Shown one piece after another: positions 1 to 6,162 of a DNA stretch of 12,136 nucleotides (positions within the stretch are counted from its first letter, which is position 1; every line of letters starts with the position of its first letter). The translations under genes and the position numbers were made by a program. The DNA comes from CAZWUL01 sp964636625. GTDB taxonomy: Bacteria > Atribacterota > Phoenicimicrobiia > Phoenicimicrobiales > Stramentimicrobiaceae. The notes below the pieces were generated by a model. It searched no databases. It was given only the letters and a program-made list of their open reading frames with translations, and was not told the DNA's origin. Where the stretch lies: the NCBI GenBank assembly GCA_964636625.1, contig CAZWUL010000029.1, forward strand, positions 1 through 12,136. Reading direction: 5' to 3'.

Positions 1-104
1 AGTTTAGAAGTCAACAAAGTATCACCTTATTTTACAAGCTTTTTAAAACAGATAATACCATTATAAAGAAAAATACTTTTAAAATAAATAGGTTATAAAA
101 AAAT

Positions 105-710
105 TCATTCATTAAAATTAAAATTTTCAATTATAATCTGTATCATTCTATCAAGGGCAATGGCACGATGGCTTATATTATTTTTTACATTTTTGCCTAA
201 CTGAGCGAAAGTTTTACTATAACCATCAGGTATAAATATAGGGTCATAGCCAAAACCTTCAGTACCTTGCGGTACATTAGTTATCCATCCCTGGCATATA
301 CCTTTAGTTAAGAATATTTTTTCATCGGTTTTCTCAGGAATGACCATACTCATAACACAGACAAAACGAGCTTTTCTTTGTTCTTTATTAGTATTTTCAA
401 GTGCATTGAGGACTTTTCTAATTCTTTGTCTGTCTGTTTTCCCCCATCTCGAGGAATAAACTCCGGGGCTTTTACCAAGGTAGTCTATTTCTAATCCTGA
501 ATCATCTGCTATTGCAGGTAAATTTGTCCATTTTGCAACTGTCACAGCCTTAATTTTTGCATTATCAGCAAAAGTATTTCCGGTTTCTGCAATTTCAGGA
601 ATTTCAGGGTAATCGTCTAAAGATTCCAGAATAACTGGGAATTCTTTTAATTTAAATTTGATTTCTTTTAATTTTCCACGGTTATGAGAGGCAATTACTA
701 TCTTTAGCAT
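105..710 (-). CDS. rdgB: XTP/dITP pyrophosphatase (RdgB/HAM1 family)
   Basis: This cytosolic house-cleaning enzyme hydrolyses non-canonical purine nucleoside triphosphates (XTP, dITP, ITP) to monophosphates plus pyrophosphate, keeping them out of DNA and RNA. The 201-residue product is full length for the family. Visible motifs are the N-terminal nucleotide-binding segment ASHNRGKLKEI (residues 7-17), the acidic ADDSGLEID stretch (68-76, with D69/D70 at the family's catalytic position), FGYDPIF (153-159) and SHRAIA (180-185). The ATG start is preceded by a GGAG ribosome-binding site and lies inside the end of rph, giving a 7-bp overlap, so the two genes are almost certainly translationally coupled. 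The rph-rdgB pairing is common in Firmicutes. It is the last gene visible; the 104 bp beyond its TGA stop show no clear terminator. Identity is very secure. Confidence 0.97.
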   Translation of the reverse strand: MLKIVIASHNRGKLKEIKFKLKEFPVILESLDDYPEIPEIAETGNTFADNAKIKAVTVAKWTNLPAIADDSGLEIDYLGKSPGVYSSRWGKTDRQRIRKVLNALENTNKEQRKARFVCVMSMVIPEKTDEKIFLTKGICQGWITNVPQGTEGFGYDPIFIPDGYSKTFAQLGKNVKNNISHRAIALDRMIQIIIENFNFNE

Positions 711-1429
711 AATTCTCCGATTATTTCTTTTTCTTTTTCAATCACCTGCCCTATTCCATTTTTAGCTAATTCAATGAGTAGGTTTAGATTTCTCATAGAG
801 AAAGGGCGGTGTTCAGCAGTTCCCTGTATTTCTACAACTTCCTCTCTATCAGTCATTATCACATTCATGTCAACCTGTGCCTGGCTGTCCTCTTTAAACT
901 CCAAATCAAGAAGCATTTCACCATCAACGATACCCACACTAATTGCACCGAGAAAGCGTTTGACAGGTATTTTTTCGATTTTTTTTTCTGCTTTTAAGTA
1001 ACGCAAAGCGTCAATCATTGCAATAAAGGAACCTATAATCGATGTAGTTCTTGTTCCTCCATCTGCTTGAATAACATCACAGTCAATCCATATCATTCTT
1101 GGACCGAGCATATCTAAATCAGTTACCGCTCTTAAGGAACGGCCGACCAATCTTTGTATTTCCTGTGCTCTGCCATTGATTCTGCCTTTGACGGAATCCC
1201 GTATGTTACGTACCTGGTTAGCCCTGGGTATCATAGAATATTCGGCAGTAATCCAACCCTGCTGAGTCCCCCTTAAAAAAAGAGGCACTTTATCGTCTAC
1301 ACTTGCTGTACATATAACCTTGGTATCACCCATTTCAATTAATACTGAACCCTCTGAATATTTTACATAATTACGGGTTACCCTAAAAGGCCTGATTTCG
1401 TCAAATCTACGATTAAAAGTTCTTAGCAT
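704..1429 (-). CDS. rph: Ribonuclease PH
   Basis: Phosphorolytic 3'-5' exoribonuclease that trims tRNA 3' extensions, using inorganic phosphate and releasing nucleoside diphosphates; in this family it works as a hexamer of one RNase PH fold. At 241 residues the length is typical. Recognisable blocks are RGTQQGWITAEYSMIPRA (53-70), the RNA/phosphate-binding RINGRAQEIQRLVGRSLR (83-100, including R87), the phosphate-binding GGTRT (124-128), the acidic LDLEFKEDSQAQVDMN segment (174-189, with D181 and D187 in metal-site positions), and the C-terminal VEIQGTAEHRPFS (199-211). The ATG is preceded by an AGAGGA ribosome-binding site. It lies 138 bp after ispA, a larger gap than others in the cluster, so it may have its own promoter as well as readthrough. 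Its stop overlaps the start of rdgB by 7 bp. Confidence 0.97.
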   Translation of the reverse strand: MLRTFNRRFDEIRPFRVTRNYVKYSEGSVLIEMGDTKVICTASVDDKVPLFLRGTQQGWITAEYSMIPRANQVRNIRDSVKGRINGRAQEIQRLVGRSLRAVTDLDMLGPRMIWIDCDVIQADGGTRTTSIIGSFIAMIDALRYLKAEKKIEKIPVKRFLGAISVGIVDGEMLLDLEFKEDSQAQVDMNVIMTDREEVVEIQGTAEHRPFSMRNLNLLIELAKNGIGQVIEKEKEIIGELC

Positions 1430-1488
1430 TATTCCTCTCGTTCCCTGCCATATAAGACAATTAAAATAATCGTTCTACTTAAATTTCA

Positions 1489-1518
1489 TATATATAAATC
1501 ATTTTTGTTTAAATCCAA
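1489..1518 (-). promoter_or_regulatory. Possible promoter for rph-rdgB
   Basis: In the 138-bp gap between ispA and rph, the minus strand reads TTGGAT (1513-1518), an 18-nt spacer, then TATATA (1489-1494), about 60 bp before the rph start. Match and spacing are mediocre, and such hexamers arise easily in AT-rich DNA. It is a candidate only; no clear terminator follows ispA, so readthrough is equally plausible. Confidence 0.25.
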
Positions 1519-1567
1519 AAATCTATATTTTTGAATTAGCAAGTTGAATAAATCTCTTTTGTTTTTA

Positions 1568-2443
1568 TTATTTTTTTCTGTCAAGTATAAAATCAGCCAA
1601 TTCATAAAAAAGGTTGGCCTTCTTTCCAAAAATGGAAAGACTATCTTTGGCCTCATTACAGTACTGTTGAGCTGCTTTTTTAGATTTTTCTATTCCAAAT
1701 ATCTCAGGATAAGTTGGTTTATCATCAATCTTATTATCTTCCTGTAAATCAAGAAGATCATCGGTAATTTGAAAAGCCAGACCAATCTTTTCACCATATT
1801 TTTCCAGAGCTATTATTTGCTCCTGGCTGGCATCAAGTAATAAAGCTCCTGTTTTCAAAGCTGCACATATTAAGGCCGATGTCTTTCTGCTATAAATACT
1901 TTCTATAAAACTATCATTACCTTTCTCATTGTTCCAGCTTATATCGTCAACTTGCCCTCCTAACATTTTCTGAGTACCGAGCATTTGCAGGATATTTTTT
2001 ATTGCTGAAACTACAGAATTATCGGTTATTCCGTCTATTTGTGCATTGCGGCAAATAAAATCCATACCCAAAACCAGAAGGGCATCACCAGTAAGAACTG
2101 CCATTGCCTCACCAAATACCTTGTGACTGGTTAATTTTCCGCGTCTAAAATCATCATTATCCATACAGGGCAAATCATCATGCACCAGGGAAAAGTTATG
2201 GATTATTTCAATCCCAGCTGCAGCTGGTAATATTTTTTTATAATCTTCGCCTAATAACTCTGCAACCATTATAGTAAGTATAGGCCGAATCCTTTTCCCC
2301 CCGTTCAAAACAGTATAGCGAATAGACTGATGTATTGTTGAAGGCTCCTTGTTTTCCGGGGGAAGCTCATCTTCTAAATAATTATCAATAATTTTTTTCT
2401 TTTCCTTTAAATAAGAAGTCAATTCCATGTCAAGATTTTTCAT
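1568..2443 (-). CDS. ispA: Farnesyl diphosphate synthase-type polyprenyl synthetase
   Basis: Trans-prenyltransferase that condenses isopentenyl diphosphate with allylic diphosphates, feeding quinone and undecaprenyl-carrier synthesis. The sequence shows GGKRIRP (48-54), the first Asp-rich motif DDLPCMD (89-95, DDxxxxD) followed by NDDFRRG, and the second motif QITDDLLD near residues 227-234. Residue -5 from the first motif is aromatic (F84), where bacterial farnesyl synthases carry Tyr or Phe, so a C15 product is favoured over C20. This is inference from one position. At 291 residues the length is normal. The start is ambiguous: this ATG abuts an AGAAGAGG sequence with no spacing and overlaps xseB by 14 bp, while an in-frame ATG at 2426-2428 follows the xseB TGA by one base, which would suit termination-reinitiation and give 286 residues. 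The Bacillus homologue aligns from close to that second Met. Confidence 0.93.
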   Translation of the reverse strand: MKNLDMELTSYLKEKKKIIDNYLEDELPPENKEPSTIHQSIRYTVLNGGKRIRPILTIMVAELLGEDYKKILPAAAGIEIIHNFSLVHDDLPCMDNDDFRRGKLTSHKVFGEAMAVLTGDALLVLGMDFICRNAQIDGITDNSVVSAIKNILQMLGTQKMLGGQVDDISWNNEKGNDSFIESIYSRKTSALICAALKTGALLLDASQEQIIALEKYGEKIGLAFQITDDLLDLQEDNKIDDKPTYPEIFGIEKSKKAAQQYCNEAKDSLSIFGKKANLFYELADFILDRKK

Positions 2444-2699
2444 CCTCTTCTTTATTTTGCACCGAGAAAGGTTCAGCGCTGTACTTGTTATTACCTTCTC
2501 TGGTTAATTTCTCTACTTTTTGTTTGGACTCATTTAGTTTTTTCATGCATTTATCTGAAAATTCCATACCCTGCTCATATAATTTTAATGCCTCATCCAA
2601 ACTTAACTCACCTTTTTCCAATTCTTCAACAATACTTTCTAACTTTTTTAAAGAATCTTCAAAAGATGAATCCTCATTTTTTTTCTTTTGAGTGTTCAT
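2430..2699 (-). CDS. xseB: Exodeoxyribonuclease VII small subunit
   Basis: Small helical subunit of exonuclease VII, which degrades single-stranded DNA from either end; several XseB copies bind the C-terminal helical arm of each XseA. The 89-residue product has the family signature: SFEDSLKKLESIVEELEKG near residues 12-30, then LSLDEALKLYEQGMEFSDKCMKKLNESKQKVEKL, followed by a charged non-conserved tail. A strong AAGGAGGG site about six bases before the ATG supports the start. The start lies inside the 3' end of xseA (26-bp overlap) and the stop lies inside the 5' end of ispA (14-bp overlap), so the three genes form a tightly coupled translation unit. The xseA-xseB-ispA order matches Bacillus. 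Confidence 0.95.
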   Translation of the reverse strand: MNTQKKKNEDSSFEDSLKKLESIVEELEKGELSLDEALKLYEQGMEFSDKCMKKLNESKQKVEKLTREGNNKYSAEPFSVQNKEEDEKS

Positions 2700-3924
2700 T
2701 TATATCCCTCCTTTTTGTTACATTTGCTGATATTATGCCATCACTTACCATAATATCTAAGAGACTATCTTTTTTAACCTGTTTTATCTCTTTGACAATT
2801 TTTTTAGCGGGCATTTCAAAACAAATACTATAACCGCGATTTAAAATAGCCCTGGGGCTAAGAGCAATTATTTTTTCTCTATAATTATTTAATATATTTT
2901 CATTCATATTAATGATATATTTTATGTTTAATTTTAAACGATTGTTTAAATCATCTAAAGTCTGTATATGTTGTAATATTCTATTCCAGGGACTTTGATA
3001 TTTTAAACTTTCAATAATATTAAAATGTTTTTGCATTTTTATCTCTAAAATATAGTTAATCATATTATTTAGCTTGTCTCTTAATAAACCAATATGGAGA
3101 GCTATACTTTTTTTATCTGGTATGGTCATTTCTGCTGCACCGGATGGGGTAGGTGCACGAAGATCTGCCACAAAATCTGAAATTGTAAAATCAGTTTCGT
3201 GTCCCACTGCAGAGACTACAGGTATTTGAGAATAATATATCTCTCTAGCAAGAATTTCCTCATTAAATGCCCACAATTCCTCAATTGAACCTCCCCCTCT
3301 GCCAATAATAATAAAATCAAGCTCTGGAAATTCTTTATTTAAAAACCTAATATTGCTGGCAATCTGGGATGCTGCCTCATTACCCTGTACCTGGGTAGGT
3401 ACTACAATTATATGGATATTGGGTAACCTCCTTAAAGTAACAGAGATAATATCTCTTATAGCTGCACCTGTGGGTGAAGTAATCACTGCTATTTTTTTGG
3501 GAATTTTTGGTAAAGGCTTTTTTATTTCTTCTTTAAACAATCCTTCGGCTTTTAATTTTTCCTTTAAATCTTCAAAGGCTGCAAAGAGTGCCCCTTTTCC
3601 TGCTTCATCCATTTGAAATACATAAAACTGATACTCTCCTCTTCTTTCATAGATTCGAACCTCTCCTGTCGCCTTTACTTCCATACCATCACACGGATTA
3701 AAGCTCAATCCAAGATTGCTACCTCGAAACATAACACATTTTATCTGGCTCTTATCATCTTTTAACACAAAATACATGTGTCCAGATGAATGATATTTAA
3801 AATTACTTAATTCGCCGATTATTGTTATATTATGCAACAGGGGATCCGAGTTAAATAATTGCTGGATATGCTTGGTTATATTACTGACTGAATAGACTTT
3901 TTTATTTAATTGATTTGAAGACAT
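2674..3924 (-). CDS. xseA: Exodeoxyribonuclease VII large subunit
   Basis: Catalytic subunit of exonuclease VII, acting on single-stranded DNA in repair and turnover. Domains in order: an N-terminal OB-fold (about 8-105, beginning VYSVSNITKHI, with IIGELSNFKYHSSGHMYFVLKD), then the nuclease domain with ITSPTGAAIRD (148-158), GRGGGSIEELWAFN (208-221), AVGHETDFTISD (239-250) and RAPTPSGAAE (256-265), then a long helical region (about 270-375) and a C-terminal ILNRGYSICF segment typical of the family. At 416 residues it is close to the usual length. The ATG has only a weak AGG about six bases upstream. It follows nusB by 46 bp; folD, which separates nusB and xseA in Bacillus, is absent. The last 26 bp overlap xseB. 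Confidence 0.96.
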   Translation of the reverse strand: MSSNQLNKKVYSVSNITKHIQQLFNSDPLLHNITIIGELSNFKYHSSGHMYFVLKDDKSQIKCVMFRGSNLGLSFNPCDGMEVKATGEVRIYERRGEYQFYVFQMDEAGKGALFAAFEDLKEKLKAEGLFKEEIKKPLPKIPKKIAVITSPTGAAIRDIISVTLRRLPNIHIIVVPTQVQGNEAASQIASNIRFLNKEFPELDFIIIGRGGGSIEELWAFNEEILAREIYYSQIPVVSAVGHETDFTISDFVADLRAPTPSGAAEMTIPDKKSIALHIGLLRDKLNNMINYILEIKMQKHFNIIESLKYQSPWNRILQHIQTLDDLNNRLKLNIKYIINMNENILNNYREKIIALSPRAILNRGYSICFEMPAKKIVKEIKQVKKDSLLDIMVSDGIISANVTKRRDINEHSKEKK

Positions 3925-3970
3925 ATTAAACCTGAATTTGGTTGTTTTGTTCTATAATTAATATTATTGT

Positions 3971-4393
3971 TTATTGTTGATTATTTTTCTCGATTTTACC
4001 CAGTACACCATTAACAAAACCAAAAGAGCTTTCAGTGCTATATTTTTTTGCTAATTCTACTGCTTCATTGATTGATACACTCTTTGGTATACTATCAACA
4101 AATACTATTTCATAAATGGCGATACGTAAAATATTTCTATCGATATTCGCCATCCTCTCTAAAGACCAATGATTGGCATGTTTTTTTATTAAAGGGTCAA
4201 TTTCTGTTAAGTGGCTAAGCACACCTCTAACTAATTGAATAGAAAATTCAATAATGGCATTATGATTGTCATGCTTCATAATTTCTTCAGTTTGAAATGT
4301 ATAGCTGCTGGCTTCATCTGTATTACAGTGAACCAGGTCAACCTGGAAAAGAATTTTGAGTGCCATTTCTCTTGAAATTCTTCTATTTCCCAT
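3971..4393 (-). CDS. nusB: Transcription antitermination factor NusB
   Basis: All-helical RNA-binding protein that, with NusE (S10), recognises boxA in rRNA leaders and helps RNA polymerase resist Rho-dependent termination. The 140-residue product has the basic N-terminal RNA-binding start (RRISREMALKILFQVDL, 4-20) and the conserved C-terminal half: HWSLERMANIDRNILRIAIYE (75-95), IPKSVSINEAVELAKKYS (102-119) and FVNGVLGKI (126-134). The region between (20-50) is poorly conserved, as usual for the family. A GAGG site five bases before the ATG supports the start. It sits 63 bp downstream of the Asp23/Gls24 gene, an arrangement also seen in Bacillus (yqhY-nusB). Confidence 0.96.
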   Translation of the reverse strand: MGNRRISREMALKILFQVDLVHCNTDEASSYTFQTEEIMKHDNHNAIIEFSIQLVRGVLSHLTEIDPLIKKHANHWSLERMANIDRNILRIAIYEIVFVDSIPKSVSINEAVELAKKYSTESSFGFVNGVLGKIEKNNQQ

Positions 4394-4456
4394 ATATTCC
4401 TCATTTTATTTTCAAAGTGTTCTTCTAATACTATTGCAATAGATACTATAATTTCC

Positions 4457-4885
4457 CTAAAATATTTTTACGAACATCTCAGGAACAACTAATTTATCTT
4501 TTTTGTGATATTTATTTGGATAGGAAATACCATTAATATGCACATTAATAGTGTTTATATCAAGGCCGGTTATTTCTTTCAATTTTTCCTTAACCTGTGC
4601 CTGTATTTCCCATGTCAAATCAGGAATTCTTATACCATAATGTACAACCAAAAAAAGATTAATAATTATTGAGCCAGGCTTAATTTCAATCCTTATTTCC
4701 TGATTACCTACTTCATTATTAGTTTGAGAAGTTTTACTAATTTTTTTGCTGAACTCCTTTAATATGGTCCTTTTTGGCCCAACAACACCCTGAATATCTT
4801 TTAGCACCATATGAATTAATGCTTCCAGGGTCATTCTGGAAATATTTATATTTCCTTTTTCAGTTATTATTGTTGCTAATTCCAT
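4457..4885 (-). CDS. Asp23/Gls24 family protein (YqhY-like)
   Basis: Member of the Asp23/Gls24 (DUF322) family of small cytosolic or membrane-associated proteins. In Bacillus the paralogue next to nusB, YqhY, is genetically linked to acetyl-CoA carboxylase control, while Asp23 in Staphylococcus is an envelope-stress protein. The 142-residue product begins with a short strand typical of the family (ATIITEKGNINIS), then a helix with GVVGPKR (34-40), a variable linker (about 41-65), and a conserved second half: a beta segment IKPGSIIINLFLVVHYGIRIPDL and a helix QAQVKEKLKEITGLDINTINVHINGISY. A strong AAAGGAAG site precedes the ATG. No signal peptide or transmembrane helix is seen. Family assignment is firm; function here is not known, and accBC, its usual partner locus, is not adjacent. 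Confidence 0.88.
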   Translation of the reverse strand: MELATIITEKGNINISRMTLEALIHMVLKDIQGVVGPKRTILKEFSKKISKTSQTNNEVGNQEIRIEIKPGSIIINLFLVVHYGIRIPDLTWEIQAQVKEKLKEITGLDINTINVHINGISYPNKYHKKDKLVVPEMFVKIF

Positions 4886-4941
4886 ATGACTTCCTTTCTG
4901 GAGAGCATAGATATAATGCTTTCTATTATTTTTATTTTCTA

Positions 4942-5502
4942 TTATTGAACTCTTTCTAGATATTTTTTATCCTTTGTGCTTACTTTTATAATATCTCCTT
5001 CTTTAATAAAAAGAGGAACTTGAACCACTGCCCCTGTTTCCAGTGTCGCAGGTTTCAAAGCGCCTGAAACTGTATTGCCTTTTGCACCAGGCACTGTATC
5101 CACTACTCTTAGTGGAATATTTGGCGGAGGTTCTACACCCATTACTTTACCTTTCCAAAAGGTAATCTGTATATCATTTCCCTCTTTTAATAAATCCGCA
5201 TAATCTCCGATTTGTTCTTCATTAATTGGAATTTGTTCAAAATTATCCTTGTCCATAAAATAATAATTTTGCCCATCATTATAAATATATTGCATATCTT
5301 TTCGGTCAATAATTGCTTGTTCAAACTTCTCACCTGCCCGGAATGTTTTATCAAGTAATGCTCCGGTCTGAAAATTTTTTAATTTAGTCCTGACAAAAGC
5401 CCCGCCTTTCCCTGGCTTTACATGCTGAAATTCAACTATAGTATATAAATCATTATCAAGTTCAACACTTAATCCGTTTTTAAAATCACTTGTGGAAATC
5501 AA
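4942..5502 (-). CDS. efp: Translation elongation factor P
   Basis: EF-P binds between the ribosomal P and E sites and relieves stalling at polyproline stretches. The product has the three-beta-barrel EF-P pattern: KOW-like N-domain with loop HVKPGKGGAFVRTKL, the TFRAGEKFEQA segment, the QYIYNDGQNYYFMDKDNFEQI block, and the C-terminal GNTVSGALKPATLETGAVVQVPLFIKEGD signature. I chose the TTG at 5500-5502 over the TTG two codons upstream (5506-5508). It leaves seven bases after the AAGGGGG ribosome-binding site and yields the canonical MISTSDFKNG N terminus; the upstream TTG sits one base from the same site. With this start (186 residues) the modifiable loop lysine is K32, as in Bacillus EF-P. 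No EF-P modification gene is in the window. First gene of the efp-Asp23-nusB-xseAB-ispA cluster. Confidence 0.96.
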   Translation of the reverse strand: MISTSDFKNGLSVELDNDLYTIVEFQHVKPGKGGAFVRTKLKNFQTGALLDKTFRAGEKFEQAIIDRKDMQYIYNDGQNYYFMDKDNFEQIPINEEQIGDYADLLKEGNDIQITFWKGKVMGVEPPPNIPLRVVDTVPGAKGNTVSGALKPATLETGAVVQVPLFIKEGDIIKVSTKDKKYLERVQ

Positions 5503-5509
5503 GTTCAAT

Positions 5510-5516
5510 CCCCCTT
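5510..5516 (-). promoter_or_regulatory. Ribosome-binding site deciding the efp start
   Basis: The minus strand reads AAGGGGG here. It is seven bases from the TTG at 5500-5502 but only one base from the TTG at 5506-5508, which argues for the shorter EF-P. Confidence 0.75.
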
Positions 5517-5570
5517 CAATCTCTAAAACTAACTATCTGTTTTATTACAGAATTATATAACAATTTTTTA

Positions 5571-5579
5571 ATTATATCA
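5571..5579 (-). promoter_or_regulatory. Extended -10 promoter for efp cluster
   Basis: The minus strand reads TGATATAAT, a perfect extended -10 element (TGnTATAAT). No good -35 hexamer is found 16-18 nt upstream, as often tolerated with an extended -10. Transcription would begin near 5564, giving a leader of about 60 nt before efp. No other gene start lies between, so this is the best candidate promoter for the efp-to-ispA unit. Confidence 0.5.
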
Positions 5580-5596
5580 CATATTTACTATAAATA

Positions 5597-5748
5597 GTTA
5601 TCAGTTATCAGTTAAAACTAGTATTGAATATGTAGTATCGAGTACAAATAAAAAACCGTTATCAGTTAAAAAATCGTATATCGTATTTCGTATACCGTAT
5701 AATGCTTTAATACAGTAATGAGTAAAAAGTAAAAAGTGATAAGTAATA
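5597..5748. repeat. Degenerate heptanucleotide-phased arrays
   Basis: Successive 7-nt units can be read directly. At 5597-5617: gttatca, gttatca, gttaaaa. At 5675-5702: cgtatat, cgtattt, cgtatac, cgtataa. At 5714-5748: agtaatg, agtaaaa, agtaaaa, agtgata, agtaata. The stretch between the first two blocks has scattered related units (ctagtat, gtagtat, cgagtac) with a one-base phase slip. The unit sequence drifts but the 7-nt period persists. Part of this block (5674-5704) matches 10142-10172 at 26 of 31 positions. Confidence 0.75.
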
Positions 5749-5861
5749 AAGACGGTTGTTAGTTTAAAACAAAATAAAATATAAAAATTTTCCGATCTGT
5801 ATATCAATCGATTTATCAATTAATTTTTATTTTGCGTCTTCGCTGTTTTCTACAATATTCA

Positions 5862-5892
5862 CAGTATACGGTATACGCTATACCATATACTG
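5862..5892. repeat. 14-bp inverted repeat made of four heptamers
   Basis: Arms 5862-5875 and 5879-5892 are complementary at 13 of 14 positions around a CGC loop. Read in sevens from 5863 it is agtatac, ggtatac, gctatac, catatac, all NNtatac. The palindrome therefore seems to arise from a heptamer array containing palindromic cores (gtatac). It ends exactly where the GTCATTGC element begins (5893). Confidence 0.7.
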
Positions 5893-6032
5893 TTTTGTCA
5901 TTGCAAACCTGCCCTTAACTAATGTTAAGAGATAGGCGTGGCAATCTCATTCATTTATTTCCACAGTATTTAGGATATACATAATAAGATTACATAGAAT
6001 ATTGTAAATTTTCATTTAAACCCATAGCATTT
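5893..6032 (+). repeat. GTCATTGC/GTGGCAATCTC hairpin element, copy A with tail
   Basis: It begins TTTTGTCATTGC, then a variable core whose centre forms a 6-bp stem (CTTAAC 5914-5919 with GTTAAG 5924-5929), then GTGGCAATCTCATTCATTTATT. From 5937 to 6032 it matches 10537-10632 with a single difference (G at 5988, A at 10588). ATTGC at the left arm pairs with GCAAT in the right arm. It has no coding capacity. It lies between the heptamer palindrome and another heptamer array, about 130 bp past the glyA stop in the transcribed direction. Confidence 0.85.
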
Positions 6033-6143
6033 TCTACATACTCCATACTCCATACTCCATACCATATTCTACATACTATATACTCGATATCAATACTATT
6101 ATAAAAATACTAAAAACTAACGAGTATCAGTTTAGTATTTACT
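6033..6143. repeat. Heptanucleotide-phased array adjoining copy A tail
   Basis: Reading in sevens from the first base after the copy A tail gives tctacat, actccat three times (6040-6060), accatat, tctacat, actatat, actcgat, atcaata (to 6095). After a short slip, 6109-6143 gives actaaaa, actaacg, agtatca, gtttagt, atttact. The perfect actccat triplet is the clearest tandem repeat in the window. Confidence 0.75.
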
Positions 6144-6162
6144 CATATGTTAATAAAGAATA

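Larger units (their letters stand above)
5509..6162. other. 654-bp intergenic region, repeat-filled
   Basis: Gap between glyA and efp. It holds the efp leader and promoter at its low-coordinate end and heptanucleotide-phased arrays (5597-5748, 6033-6143). It also holds a 14-bp near-perfect inverted repeat built of four heptamers (5862-5892) and one copy of the GTCATTGC hairpin element with its 96-bp tail (5893-6032). A 7-bp AT-only hairpin (6149-6155 with 6161-6167) overlaps the glyA stop but lacks a U-tract. I see no convincing gene: the one open frame of some length (5601-5819, minus) consists mostly of repeat units and has no family resemblance. Confidence 0.8.

Noticed and set aside
1..104. 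Terminator or small gene after rdgB
   Set aside because: The 104 bp are AT-rich with no stable stem followed by a U-tract on the minus strand and no open frame with a ribosome-binding site.
774..1001. Plus-strand open frame opposite rph
   Set aside because: It lies wholly inside a well-supported rph gene and its translation is a low-complexity shadow of the opposite strand. The other plus-strand frames opposite ispA, xseAB, rimO and baeRF fail for the same reason.
5601..5819. Minus-strand open frame of about 72 codons in the glyA-efp gap
   Set aside because: It overlaps the heptamer arrays and efp promoter region, has no recognisable family features, and its composition follows from the repeats.
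5597..6143. Heptamer arrays as a CRISPR array or replication origin iterons
   Set aside because: Units are only 7 nt with no spacer of unique sequence between conserved repeats, no cas genes are near, and there is no DnaA-box series or replication gene next to them.
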